Shown here piece after piece: positions 21,920-34,295 of a stretch of DNA of 64,000 nt. The notes below the pieces were generated by a model. That model saw nothing but the letters and a program-made list of their open reading frames with translations. It made no database searches and was not told the DNA's origin. This DNA comes from Sipunculus nudus (lineage: Eukaryota > Annelida > Sipuncula > Golfingiida > Sipunculidae): contig CM049306.1 in assembly GCA_026874595.1 (NCBI GenBank), forward strand, positions 60,828,019 to 60,892,018, written 5' to 3'. Position numbers and translations under genes: made by a program. Within the stretch, counting starts at the first letter, position 1. The number at the start of each line of letters is the position of its first letter.

Positions 21920-24900
21920 TGCAACAAGTGATTCATGGGTCATGACGCTCAGCCGAGATAATGGAGGTGGCACCATCATTCATGCAAGTTAGCTTAAGTT
22001 CATTAAGACGCATAAGCACACCAAATTTTAGGACAATCAATTCACCCATTCCTGAGGAATCTTGCAATTTGTGTGTTTTTTGCATTATTTCTCGGGTCTT
22101 CAAACATGCCGCAAAAATTAAAAAATACGAGTTATAGACACCTATATACTTTTTAGTTTGCAAGGAGACTTATTATGGACATCCCTGGATGTCAAATCAG
22201 AAGATTCCAGGTCCAATGGTTATGATTTGTGCACTGCTTTTGTTTAAAACTTTAAATTGTTTTAAGGGCACTTTTGAACGCCATAGCTCAAATGGTATGG
22301 GTAAGAGAGACCTAATTCAGGTTTCATGGACCTTCAAGGATGTCAAGTTGAAAGATTCTAGGTCTAGTCAATATGATTTGTGCCCTGTTAACAGATGACC
22401 TCATATCCTTGATCAATATCAATGCAAAGAATCATGGTGATCAATGCATTAGTTGTTCAGATACTTGAGCTTTTGTTTCCATTTTTCCATTACTCTGGGG
22501 GTATTTCAGAGGTTTTGGGCAATAGAGACCTAATTTTAGGTTTCCTAAGAGACTTTTCAAATAAAAAATATACAGGTGGCGCTTCCAGTCTGCAGAAACT
22601 GAAGAAACACTCCATGATCAATATCCATACAAAACAAGTGACCCAGGGGTCATGACGCTCAGCTGACCAGGAAGACATTGACAAAAGTAATTTTATCATC
22701 TGAATGTCAAATTTGAATGAAATACTTTTTCCAAACTTGACCTTTTGTATAAAATCATCCAATATTCATTGGGGTACTATGGAGCTCTGTAGCATGAAGG
22801 ATATGGGTAACAGACACCTATTTTCAAGGTTTACAAGATGACTTTTCAGGGGTCTCCCAGCATGTCAAAAAATAAAATTCTAGGTCCAGTTATTATGATT
22901 TGTGCCCTGTTAACAAATCCAAATGTTTTTTCTGGGGGGTATTTCAAAGCCGCATAGGATGAAGGATAAGGGTAACAGAGATGTTATTTCAGGTGCACAA
23001 GGAGACTTTTCAGGGGCCTCCCAGCATATCAAGAAAGGAGGTTCTAGGTCAAGTCATTATAATTTGTGCTCTGTTAACAGATGACCAAATCTTTATTCTG
23101 GGGAGTACTTCGGAGCCCCAGAGCATGAAGGATATGGGTAACAGGGACCTTATTTTGGGTTTCCATGTAGACCTTTTATGGGCTTCCCTGGAGGTGAGGA
23201 CAGACGATTCTAGGTCAAGTCATTATGATTTGTGCCCTGTTAATATATGACCAAATCTTTATTCTGGGGGGTACTTCAGAGCCCCATAGCTTACAGAATA
23301 TGGGTAACAGGGACCTTATTTCGGGTTTCCATGTAGACCTTTTATGGGCTTCCCTGGAGGTGAGGAGAGAAGATTCTAGGTCCAGTCATTATGATTTGTG
23401 CCCTGTTTACAGATGACCAAATGTTTAAAGATCACAAAAGTAGAGAAAAATAAATCGTAAAAAATAAAAAAAATATAGGTGGCACCACCAATCTCCAGAA
23501 ATTGATGAAACACTCCATGATCAATATCCATGCAAAGAATCATGGTGATTAATGCATTAGTTGTTCAGATACTTGAGCTTTTGTATTAAATTTTGCATTA
23601 TTGTGGGGGGTACTTCAGAACCCTATAGCTCAAAGAATATAGGTCACAGTGACCTAATTTCAGGTTTACAAGGAGAATTTCCATAGACCTCCCAGGATTT
23701 CAAGTAAGAAGATTCCCGGTCTAGCGGTTACAATTTGTGCCCTGTTAACAGACAGATGCCTGGATGGCCGGACAGACAACGGACAAAAGGTGATCCCTAC
23801 AGCTCAGATGACTTTCGGTCAGCTGAGCTAAAAATTGAAAAAATAGAGGTGGCGCCACCAGAATGCAGAAACTGATGAAACATTTCATGATTAATATCCA
23901 TGCAAAGAATCATGGTGATCAATATCATAATTGTTCAGATACTTGAGCTTTTGTATCAAATTTTCCATTATTCTGGGGGGTACTTCGGAGCCCCATAGCA
24001 CAGAGGTTATGGGTGACAGAGACCTAATTTCAAGTTTTTAAGGAGACTTTTCATGGGCCTCTCAGCATGTCAAGAGAGAAGATTCTAGGTCCAGTTGTTA
24101 CGATTTGTGCCATGTTAACAGATGACCGCATCTTATGAGGTCTCAAAAATAGAGAAAAAAATTTGTAAAAATAAAAAAAATACAGGTGGCACCACCATAC
24201 TGCAGAAACTGATTACACATTCCATGATCAATATCCATGCAAAGAATCATGGTGATCACTGCAATAGTTGTTTAGATACTTGAGCTTTTGTATCAAATTG
24301 TCCATTATTCTGAGGGATACTTCAGATGACTTACAGTCAGCTGAGCTAAAAACACTTAATGGTCAATATCCATGCAAAGAATCATGATGATCTCCGTATT
24401 AGTTGTTCAGATACTTCAGCTTTTGTATCAAATTGTCCATTATTCTGAGGGATACTTCAGAGTCCTATAGCTTGAAGGATATGGGTAACAGAGACCTAAT
24501 TTCAAGTTTCCACAGGCACTCTTCATGGGCCTCCTTGCATGACAAGAATGAAGTTTCTAGGTCCAGTTGTTGCAATTTGTACCCTCTTGATAGATAACCA
24601 CATATTCAAAGGTCTCGAAAAAAGAGAAAAAAAATTCGTAAAAATTTGAAAAAAATAGAAAAAAATTTCTCTGCAGAAACTGATGGAACAGCTCATGATC
24701 AATATGTATGCCAAAAATCATGACCATCAGTGTTGTATTTATTGAGATACTGCACTTTTTGTATCAAATTTTCCATTATTCTGGGGGAGTATTTTGGAGC
24801 CATACAGCCTAAAGAATATGGGTAACAGAGACCTAATTTCAGGTTTCCATGGAGAATTTTCATGGGTCTCTCTGTGTGTCAAGAATGAAGATTCTAGGTC

Positions 24901-27900
24901 CAGTTTTTATGATTTGTGCCCTGTTAACAGATGTTCATATCTTTAAAGGTCTCAAAAATAGATAAAACATTCGTAAAAAAACCCGAACAAATGCAGGTTG
25001 TGCCACCAGTCTGCAGGAACTGATGGAACACCTCTTGATCAATAGTTATGCCACAAATCATGACCATCAGTGATGTAGTTATTGAGATATTGAAGTTTTT
25101 GTATGAAATTTTTGACTACTCTGGGGGGTACTTTGGGGCCCCATAGCTCGAAGGATATGGGTAACAGAGACCTAATTTCTGGTTTCCATGGAGACTTTTC
25201 ATAGGTCTCTCAGTGTATTGAGAATGAAGATTCTAGGTCCAGTCGTTAGGATTTGTGCCATGCTAACAGATGACAGCATCCTTAAAGGTCTCAAAAATAG
25301 AGGAAGAAATCGTAAAAAAATCAAACAATATAGGTGGCGCCACCAATCTGCAGGAACTCATGGAACATCTCATAATCAATATGTATGCCAAAAATCATGA
25401 CCATCAGTGATGTAGTTATTGAGATATTGAAGTTTTTGTATGAAATTTTTGACTACTCTGGGGGGGGGGGTACTTTGGGGCCCCATAGCTCAAAGGATAT
25501 GGGTAACAGAGACCTAATTTCTGGTTTCCATGGAGACTTTTCATAGGTCTCTCAGTGTATTGAGAATGAAGATTCTAGGTCCAGTCGTTACGATTTGTGC
25601 CATGCTAACAGATGCCAGCATCCTTAAAGGTCTCAAAAATAGAAGAAGAAATCGTAAAAAAATCAAACAATATAGGTGGCACCACCAGTCTGCAGGAACT
25701 GATGGAACATCTCATAATCAATATGTATGCCAAAAATCATGACCATCAGTGATGTAGTTATTGAGATATTGAAGTTTTTGTATGAAATTTTTGACTACTC
25801 TGGGGGGGGGTACTTTAGGGCTCCATAGCTCGAAGAATATGGGTAACAGAGACCTAATTTCTGGTTTCCAAGGATATTTTTTTCCATGGACCTCTCAGTG
25901 TGTCAAGAATGAAGATTCTAGGTCAAGTCGTTAGGATTTGTGCCAAGTATGAAATTTTTGACTACTCTGGGGGGGGGGGGTACTTTGGGGCCCCATAGCT
26001 CAAAGGATATGGGTAACAGAGACCTAATTTCTGGTTTCCATGGAGACTTTTCATAGGTCTCTCAGTGTATTGAGAATGAAGATTCTAGGTCCAGTCTTTA
26101 CGATTTGTGCCATGCTAACAGATGCCAGCATCCTTAAAGGTCTCAAAAATAGAAGAAGAAATCGTAAAAAAATCAAACAATATAGGTGGCACCACCAGTC
26201 TGCAGGAACTGATGGAACATCTCATAATCAATATGTATGCCAAAAATCATGACCATCAGTGATGTAGTTATTGAGATATTGAAGTTTTTGTATGAAATTT
26301 TTGACTACTCTGGGGGGGTACTTTAGGGCTCCATAGCTCGAAGAATATGGGTAACAGAGACCTAATTTCTGGTTTCCAAGGATATTTTTTTCCATGGACC
26401 TCTCAGTGTGTCAAGAATGAAGATTCTAGGTCAAGTCGTTAGGATTTGTGCCAAGTTAACAGATGACAGCATCCTTAAAGGTCTCAAAAATAGAGGAAAA
26501 ATCGTAAAAAATCAAACAATACAGGTGGCGCCACAAGTCTGCAGGAACTGATGGAACATCTCATAATCAATATGTATGCCAAAAATCATGACCATCAGTG
26601 ATGTAGTTATTGAGATATTGAAGTTTTTGTATGAAATTTTTTACTTTTCTTGGGGGTATTTTGGGGCTCCATAGCTCGAAGAATATGGGTAACAGAGACC
26701 TAATTTCTGGTTTCCATGGAGACTTTTCATAGGTCTCTCAGTGTATCAAGAATGAAGATTCTAGGTCCAGTCTTTACGATTTGTGCCTTGTTAACTGATG
26801 TTTACATTTTGAAAGGTCTCAAAAATAGAGAAAAAAATTCGTAAAAAATTGAACGATACAGGTGGCGCCACCAGTCTGCAGGAAGTGATGGAACATCTCA
26901 TGATCAATATGTATGACAAAAATCATGACCATCAGTCAAGTAGTTAATGAGATATTGAAGTTTTTGTATGAAATTTTTTACTTTTCTGGGGGGTAGTTTG
27001 GGGCCCCATAGCTGGAAGGATATGGGTAACAGAGACCTAATTTCAGGTTTCCATGGAGACTTTTCATAGGTCTCTCAGTGTGTCGAGAATGAAGATTCTA
27101 AGTCCAGTCATTACGATTTGTGCCTTGTTAACAGATGTTCACATTTTTAAAGGTCTCAAAAATAGAGAAAAAAATTCGTAAAAAATCGAAAAATACAGGT
27201 GGCGCCACCAGTCTTCAGGAACTGATGGAACCTCTCATGATCAATATGTATGCCAAAAATCATGACCATCAGTCAAGTAGTTAATGAGATATTGAAGTTT
27301 TTGTATGAAATTTTGGACTTTTCTGGGGGGTACTTTGGGGCCCCATAGCTCAAAGGATATGGGTAACAGAGACCTAATTTCTTGTTTACATGGAGATTTT
27401 TCATGGGTCTCTCAGAATATCAAGAATGAAGATTCTAGGTCCAGCCTTTATGATTTGTGCCCTGTTAACAGATGTCCACATTTTTAAAGGTCCCAAAAAT
27501 AGAGAAAAAAATTCATAAAAAATCGAAAAATACAAGTGGCGCCACCAGTCTGCAGAAACTGATAGAACATGTCATGATCAATTTGTATGCCAAAAATCAT
27601 GACCATCAGTGATGTAGTTAATGAGATATTGAAGTTTTTGTATGAAATTTTTCACTATTCTGGGGGGTACTTTGGGGCCCCATAGCTCCAAGGATATGGG
27701 TAACAGAGACCTAATTTCTGGTTTCCAAGGAGATTTTTCATGGACCTCCCTGGATGTCAAGTAAGAAGATTCCAGTTCTAGCGGTTACGATTTGTGCCCT
27801 GTTAACGGACAGACGCCAGGACGGCCGGACGGACGACGGACAAAAGGTGATCCCTATAGCTCAGATGACTTTCAGTCAGCTGAGCTAAAAATCATGGTGA

Positions 27901-28556
27901 CCAATGCATTAGTGTTCAGATACTTGAGCTTTTCTATGAAATTTTCAACTATTTTTTTGGGGGGGGGGGGGGTACTTCACAGCCCCATAGCTGGAAGAAT
28001 ATGGGTAACAGAGACTTAATTTAAGGTTTCCAAAGAGGTTTTTCATTGACCTCTCAGGATTTTAAGTAAGAAGATTCAAGGTCCAGAGGTTACAATTTAT
28101 GCCCTGTTAACAGATGACAGCATCTTTAAAGGTCTCAAAAATAAAGAAATAAAATTGTAAAAATTCGAAAAAATACAGGTTATAAATAAATTCGTAAAAA
28201 AATCGAAAAATACAAGTGGCGCCACCAGTCTGCAGGAACTGATGGATCATCTCATAATCAATATGTATGCAAAAAATCATGACCATCAGTGATGTAGTTA
28301 ATGAGATATTGAAGTTTTTGTATGAAATTTTTCACTATTCTGGGGGGTACTTTTGGGCCCCATAGCTCCAAGGATATGGGTAACAGAGACCTAATTTCTG
28401 GTTTCCATGGAGACTTTTCATAGGTCTCTCGAATGTCAAGAATGAAGATTCTAGGTCCTGTGGTTACGATTTGTGCCTTGTTAACGGACAGACGACGGAT
28501 GACGGACAAAGAGTGATCGCTATAGCTCAGATGACTTACAGTCAGCTGAGCTAAAA
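21920..28556 (+). repeat. Family C tandem array, unit about 340 bp, about 20 units
   Basis: A marker (CCCCATAGCTCGAAGGATATGG and variants) recurs at about 23112, 23280, 23625, 23990, 24460, 24797, 25138, 25482, 25820, 25993, 26330, 26668, 27006, 27340, 27680, 27980 and 28358. Most periods are 334-344 bp; some are half length (about 162-173). Each full unit carries TTCTAGGTCCAGT, GATTTGTGCC, GTTAACAGATG, ATACAGGTGGCGCCACCAG, AACTGATGGAAC, ATTGAGATATTGAAG and a variable G-run. Family A-type starts (21925, 22632) and hairpin ends (near 23834, 24352, 27891, 28556) interrupt it. 25480-25990 and 25990-26500 are almost identical. The repeated 70-codon frame (METFHRSLSVL...) is the same repeat read three times, not a gene. 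Confidence 0.85.
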
Positions 28557-29632
28557 ATGAATGTCCCAGTGCACAGGAATCAATGGCAGCAGGGGGGGGG
28601 GGGGGGGGGAAGTTGGATTAACAACACTTCTGCATCCAGGGCAAACAAAGCCTTATCTCCAATTCTGCCTAGGCAGGAAAATAATGAACAAATGTTTGTA
28701 TTAGATCCTCATTTTTTTTATCTCATCAATTTTTTATTATAAGTTTATATTTCTATACATTTCCAATATAACATATATATCTGAATATAAAAGTTGATTC
28801 ATAATTCTATATTGCATCATCATAAATCTCAATCTTGTCAGACAACACCACATCATGCATCAAATGTTTATTTATTTTTTACCACAAAAAAAAAATTGCA
28901 AAACAATAAATATCTTAATATAATACTTGATTCAAATTTCACAATTTTTAATAGTCCCTTTATTTATCCATAATTTGCTTCATATTTTATAATTTAAGCA
29001 TACTGATGGGTTCAATTATATTTATTGCAATCATTTAAAAGAAAATTGATTTCTTAAAAAATGCTACATTAACACAACATGGCATCTTCTGCATTAAACA
29101 CTGAATTACAGTTTTTATATATACATTGGAGTGGAAACAGCATTACAATTAAGGAGATATAGTGAAAACAATTACAGTTACTGCATAACACTGGGTGGGT
29201 TGGGTTGGGGGGGGGGGGGGTTGATATGAGAATAACTGTACACCTGTAACAGCAGGGGATCTCCCCCAGTGACTGTAACAAATCAGAAACCCTGGCATAG
29301 CTGACTTCCAGTGCCCTGGAGTGGGACCAAGCATCTGGACCAAGCAAATGACTACAACAGAGCATAATTTCTGGCATGTATATAGGAAATATATAGGAGA
29401 TTACTTCTGGTAAATATTAAGAAAAAAAGAAAAGTGGTTTTGATAAAAGGCTTTTTTTCTAAATATCTCAAAAGAATGGTCATATTGACCCAATTTTCGG
29501 TATGGTAGGAGATTTTGGGGACATCTAACAGTATGCCGAATATTGGATTCTTAGGTCTGATGGTTTCAAAACGTGCCAGTCTAACGGACAGACAGATGGA
29601 CAATGGACCACAGCTATAGCTGAGCTAAAAAT
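28557..29632 (+). repeat. 3' half of a family A element
   Basis: It contains a G-run (about 28591-28609), then GCAAACAAAGCCTTATCTCC, ATAATGAACAAATGTTTGTAT and the remaining body found at 51420-52170. Next come a G-run at 29205-29220, ACTTCCAGTGCCCTGGAGTGG, CATATTGACCCAATTTTCGG, GGACAGACAGATGGACAATG and the end AGCTATAGCTGAGCTAAAAA. A piece near 28557 (GAATGTCCCAGTGCACAGG) resembles 21391-21410. Confidence 0.75.
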
Positions 29633-31516
29633 AAGTAAATATAAAATGAGTGTCCTTTGCAATAATTTCAACTAATTATCATGTGGACAGTGAAATTTGA
29701 AGAAATTAATATTTTTTAACTGAGCCTATTTTCAATTTCCATGGATATCAACGTGTTGAGTTTCTTTTTGTATTTTCTTTCTGTACTAGAACAAATGAGC
29801 AAATATTTGTATTTGCCTCATGACAACTTAAGTATTTGCTTTTGTCTTTGTACTATATATATTCTGTTGTATTTGATGAAAGTCCTACACTATAGCACAT
29901 TACTATATAAAGAACATGTAAGGAAGATCAAATGTTTGTTCACCTCTTCAAAACAATAGACAGGGTGTAATATGTTACCTTTAGGTTAAATGACTTCTTT
30001 ATATTCCAAGGTGAAAGTTCACAGTGATCAAGATAATGCAGAATTTCCACTAACTCTGCTGAAAATGATTAAAATACAATGGCCATTCAATGAAAATTGT
30101 ACTCACTGGAATGGTTATTTTACCAGATTATATTAACTATGACAACTTAAATATATCCTTCCCTATGATAGTCTGAAAAAATAGCAGAGCTCCCTTTTAT
30201 ATATTCTTAAATGATTTTAAGAACAAAAATATATGTTTTAAACATTTTCAGTGTTTAAAATTGTATATAGCTGAATTACTTTAATTTTCCAGTTTCCAGG
30301 ACTTATGTATAAAAATTAGAGAAAATGTGATGAAGGCTGGTAATTAATATAATCTGGATCTCATCCCCTTTTATGCTTGGATTGTTAGTGTCTGTGTCAT
30401 CTAAGTACTTTACCCAATTTGGGGCATGAGAATTTTTGTCCAGTCATATGATAAAACACAGACAGGAGAAGATGTCTCTAGGGCTAGGACTGGAAGTATG
30501 TAATCATACAGGACTTTTCCAGACAAAGCAAATCCCTGCTGAATTATTGGCTACTGTCTGGAAATAGTAACCCTAAATGTTCCCTGAGGCCATAGCAAAC
30601 AAGGTGCAAAACTGCCAAAAGAGCTGCGTGGGCAGCCTGTCATACTGTGAAGGTTTACTGACAGAAGCAATCAAAAACCATCCAGCTCTGGAGATGGGAA
30701 GCATAATATCTGAAAATTATGGAGACTTTTTCTGTCATGTATATTTCAGGACTGGATCCAGGATGGTGGAAACCTGTCATAAATAGGTTTTGAGTTAAAA
30801 CTATTCATCACATCCAGTGATCTGATGTTTATGTGATGGACGTGTGGAAAATGTATGTGATCATACAGAATCCATGGGGATCCATCAGTCTAACAGCTCA
30901 GCCAAATGTGCCATGCAGTCCTACCTTTCAATCTAACACTTGCAACAGTGACTCTATAAATGACATTTTGTGGGTTAGAGACCAAAAACACACCTGAATG
31001 GTATTACAGTTATGTTCACCATGAAATTAATTTTTATACACTAAAAAGTCATATAGGTTTCAATGACACATAATTTCAGACAGAAACTGAGTTCTATATG
31101 CCCCCCCCCCCCAAAAAAAAAAGAAATTCATATTATCATTGGAATAATAAAACAATGACATATTAATCATTTTTGTATCATTACCCAAAAGACTATGATA
31201 AAAATTTTGTTGTGGTCTACTGACACTAAAAATTCTCAAGTCTAAGTTGGTTAATCTGGGGCATTTTCTATTGGTCAGATTATCCCTGCAAAAAGCATCC
31301 AAATTTGATATTCTATTCTCTGTGCAGGTAAGGACGTGTTTAAATAGTACCAAATTCCCCCCCCCCCCCCCCCGACATACACACAGGTAAAATTGTGTCT
31401 AATAAAGGCCACCATTTACCAGATTCCAATGCAAAATATCAATTTATTGTTATATTATGCATATTCACAACAAAACAGACAAACAGACTGACAGAAAAGA
31501 AGAGTTTTGTACGTAC
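29633..31516. other. Unique AT-rich sequence with C-runs
   Basis: Presumed intron of the minus-strand kinase gene. C-runs lie at about 31101-31112 (followed by an A-run) and 31357-31373. The plus-strand frame at 30577-30786 has no recognisable domain. Confidence 0.4.
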
Positions 31517-31554
31517 CTTCTTCATCCAGCAGGATATTATCTGGTTTAATGTCC
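31517..31554 (-). CDS. Protein kinase catalytic-loop exon, STK32/YANK-like
   Basis: A 38-nt exon read on the minus strand encodes (R)DIKPDNILLDEEG. In Ser/Thr kinases this is the HRDxKPxN catalytic loop plus the turn before the DFG segment: Asp is the catalytic base, Lys contacts phosphate and Asn binds metal. The acceptor is a strong T-rich tract ending TTTCTGTTGCAG (AG at 31556-31555) and the donor is GAAG|GTACGT (GT at 31516-31515). Incoming phase leaves the last base of the Arg codon; outgoing phase is 1 (G|). DIKPDNILLDE(E/H)G is most like STK32A/B/C (YANK) kinases, which also tolerate small exons. LATS/NDR, MRCK and other AGC kinases differ by a residue or more here. The flanking exons (glycine loop, DFG/DFN) were not found, so both introns should be long or run beyond the window. 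Confidence 0.8.
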
Positions 31555-31977
31555 CTGCAACAGAAATAACAAAATAAGAAGAACACCACACAAGAACCTC
31601 AAGACTGCAGAGTTAGTTTCTATACAAAACAAAGAAGATGTATGTATAGCCCCGGCTGCCAGCAGCTGGTAAACCCTAAGGACTGCCTCCTCCCGGAAGT
31701 CACCCCAAAAACCAGCACACCAGCAATGTCAACAAAATTAAACTTGTAGCTGTTACTCAGGACCGGCTCCCTGTGGTTGGTTTGCATTCTCTCAGTGCTA
31801 CCACCAATGGTTCCTGCTGCCTGGAGTTTATGAGCCACTAAACTTAGTAAAAAGGGCCAACCCTTGATGTGTTAAAGTTAGAGCAAGCAAAACAAAATTT
31901 CTACATATCTGATGTTCAAAATACAGGGTTTACTTAGTTAAAATCTGATGAAATTTTGAATAAAAAAAATATTTCTG

Positions 31978-32019
<42 letters not shown>

Positions 32020-33027
32020 TAATTAAATTAAATGCACATTTATAGTTCACTGACTAGAGTATATATCTATATATTCAATCAATAGGAAGAAACTCTAAAA
32101 CTGAAATGTCTCTTCTAATACAAAAATGTCTCTTCTTAAACGCCTCATATCTATTTTTTCAGACACTCCTAGGAAATGGTAAATGGAATTTGTATTTAAC
32201 ATTTTGAAATTGGGTTGTGTTTATACATAAAACCAGACAGCTACACTCATCTATCTTAGCACTGCACATCATACATGATAAAAGTGAAAATATGTTGATG
32301 GTGCATGATGTATTAAGTTACAGAACTAAAAGTAGTTCACCTGAAGAAATAAGTGTGAAATATGAAGACCTGAACATGTGGATCTGTATATAGAAATGTA
32401 CAGAATCCATATTGAAATTCACATGTTTAATATCCAGGGTAGGAATACATGAAACCTACATGCCACCGAGTCTGGTTTTTGTCCTTTATAATACCTACCA
32501 TATGGGTAGTACTGTAGTATGGGGTACATAGATTCCAAGCTAGAATAATTCAGTGTACAACATTTTTCAGATTTATTACTTTAAGCTCATCACTGTGAAA
32601 GGAGACCAGATTCCAATGGTTCCAGGAACCTAGTTGTCTGGCAGGCTAAGAAAAACCAAGCAAGTCTGACAAGATGAAAAGGTATAATATTCACAACCCT
32701 TGAGGATAGCAATATAATTCCTCCCAAGCTGGCACTCTGAAACTTTAGCGCCATATCAATTTGCTTTCACAGAAAAAAAAAACACATGATATAAATCTGA
32801 TTCTTGGAGTTATCCTTTACTGATTTACTGATCTGTCTGAAGGATTCAGAACAATGCAAGTGCAACTCCTGAGAGCAAAATCCAGAGAAGATTCATGTGA
32901 CTTTGTAAATGACATTTAGCGGTTAGATCAGAATTATTAACTTTGTGGAATTTGATTTTTATAAAAAAAACCATGAATTAAAGAATTCAAAAAACCTTTG
33001 TAAGAGACAGGATAGATTTAAGAGAGG
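31555..33027. other. Unique intronic-type sequence with an (AT)n run
   Basis: 31981-32017 is an (AT)n microsatellite. The remainder is AT-rich. A plus-strand frame near 33003-33049 (GMAYLHHQ before CATCAA|GTAAGT) seems to seed the following minisatellite but is not supported as an exon. Confidence 0.45.
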
Positions 33028-34295
33028 AATGGCCTACCTCCACCATCAAGTAAGTGTTATACATAAATGTGAATGTACTTTGAATGGCCTACCTCCACCA
33101 TCAAGTAAGTGTTATAAATTGATGTGAATGTACTTTGAATGGCCTACCTCCACTAACAAGTAAGTGTTATAAATTGATGTGAATGTACTTTGAATGGCCT
33201 ACCTCCACCATCAACTAAGTGTTATAAATTGATGTGAATGTACTTTGAATGGCCCACCTCCACCATCAACTAAGTGTTATAAATTGATGTGAATGTACTT
33301 TGAATGGCCTACCTCCACTAACAAGTAGGTGTTATAAATTGATGTGAATGTACTTTGAATGGCCCACCTCCACTAACAAGTAAGTGTTATAAATTGATGT
33401 GAATGTACTTTGAATGGCCTACCTCCACCATCAACTAAGTGTTATAAATTGATGTGAATGTACTTTGAATGGCCCACCTCCACCATCAACTAAGTGTTAT
33501 AAATTGATGTGAATGTACTTTGAATGGCCTACCTCCACTAACAAGTAAGTGTTATAAATTGATGTGAATGTACTTTGAATGTCCTACCTCCACCATCAAC
33601 TAAGTGTTATAAATTGATGTGAATGTACTTTGAATGGCCTACCTCCACCATCAAGTAAGTGTTATAAATTGATGTGAATGTACTTTGAATGGCCCACCTC
33701 CACCAACAAGTAAGTGTTATAAATTGATGTGAATGTACTTTGAATGGCCCACCTCCACCAAAAAAGTAAGTGTTACAAATTGATGTGAATGTACTTTGAA
33801 TGGCCCACCTCCACCATCGAGTAAGTGTTATAAATTGATGTGAATGTACTTTGAATGGCCCACCTCCACCAACAAGTAAGTGTTATAAATTGATGTGAAT
33901 GTACTTTGAATGGCCCACCTCCACCATCAAGTAAGTGTTATAAATTGATGTGAATGTACTTTGAATGGCCTATACCTCCACCATCAAATAAGTGTTATAA
34001 ATTGATGTGAATGTACTTTGAATGGCCTACCTCCACCATCAAGTAAGTGTTATAAATTGATGTGAATGTACTTTGAATGGCCTACCTCCACCATCAACTA
34101 AGTGTTATAAATTGATGTGAATGTACTTTGAATGGCCTACCTCCACCATCAAGTAAGTGTTATAAATTGATGTGAATGTACTTTGAATGGCCCACCTCCA
34201 CCAACAAGTAAATGTTATAAATTGATGTGAATGTACTTTGAATGGCCCACCTCCACCACCAAGTAAGTGTTATAAATTGATGTGAACATACTGTG
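33028..34295 (+). repeat. 55-bp minisatellite, about 23 units, each with a GTAAGT-type donor
   Basis: The unit is AATGGCCTACCTCCACCATC, then AAGTAAGTGTTATAAATTGA, then TGTGAATGTACTTTG: 55 bp. Variants are GGCCT/GGCCC, CCATCAAG/CTAACAAG/CCATCAACT. CAAGTAAGTG supplies a consensus 5' splice site in most units. Unit length is not a multiple of three, so it does not encode a simple protein repeat. Confidence 0.95.

Noticed and set aside
25188..26252. Three near-identical 70-codon plus-strand frames
   Set aside because: They are the same 340-bp satellite unit read three times; unit differences include stop-generating changes and no domain is present.
28557..29377. Coding frame SLGEIPCC...CTVILIS (also at 51904-52319)
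   Set aside because: Shared only because both places are copies of family A; the frames differ in length and are broken by the G-run.
32945..33127. RGMAYLHHQ resembling the segment before a kinase HRD loop
   Set aside because: It is on the strand opposite to the kinase exon at 31.5 kb and is the first unit of a non-triplet minisatellite; the resemblance is short.
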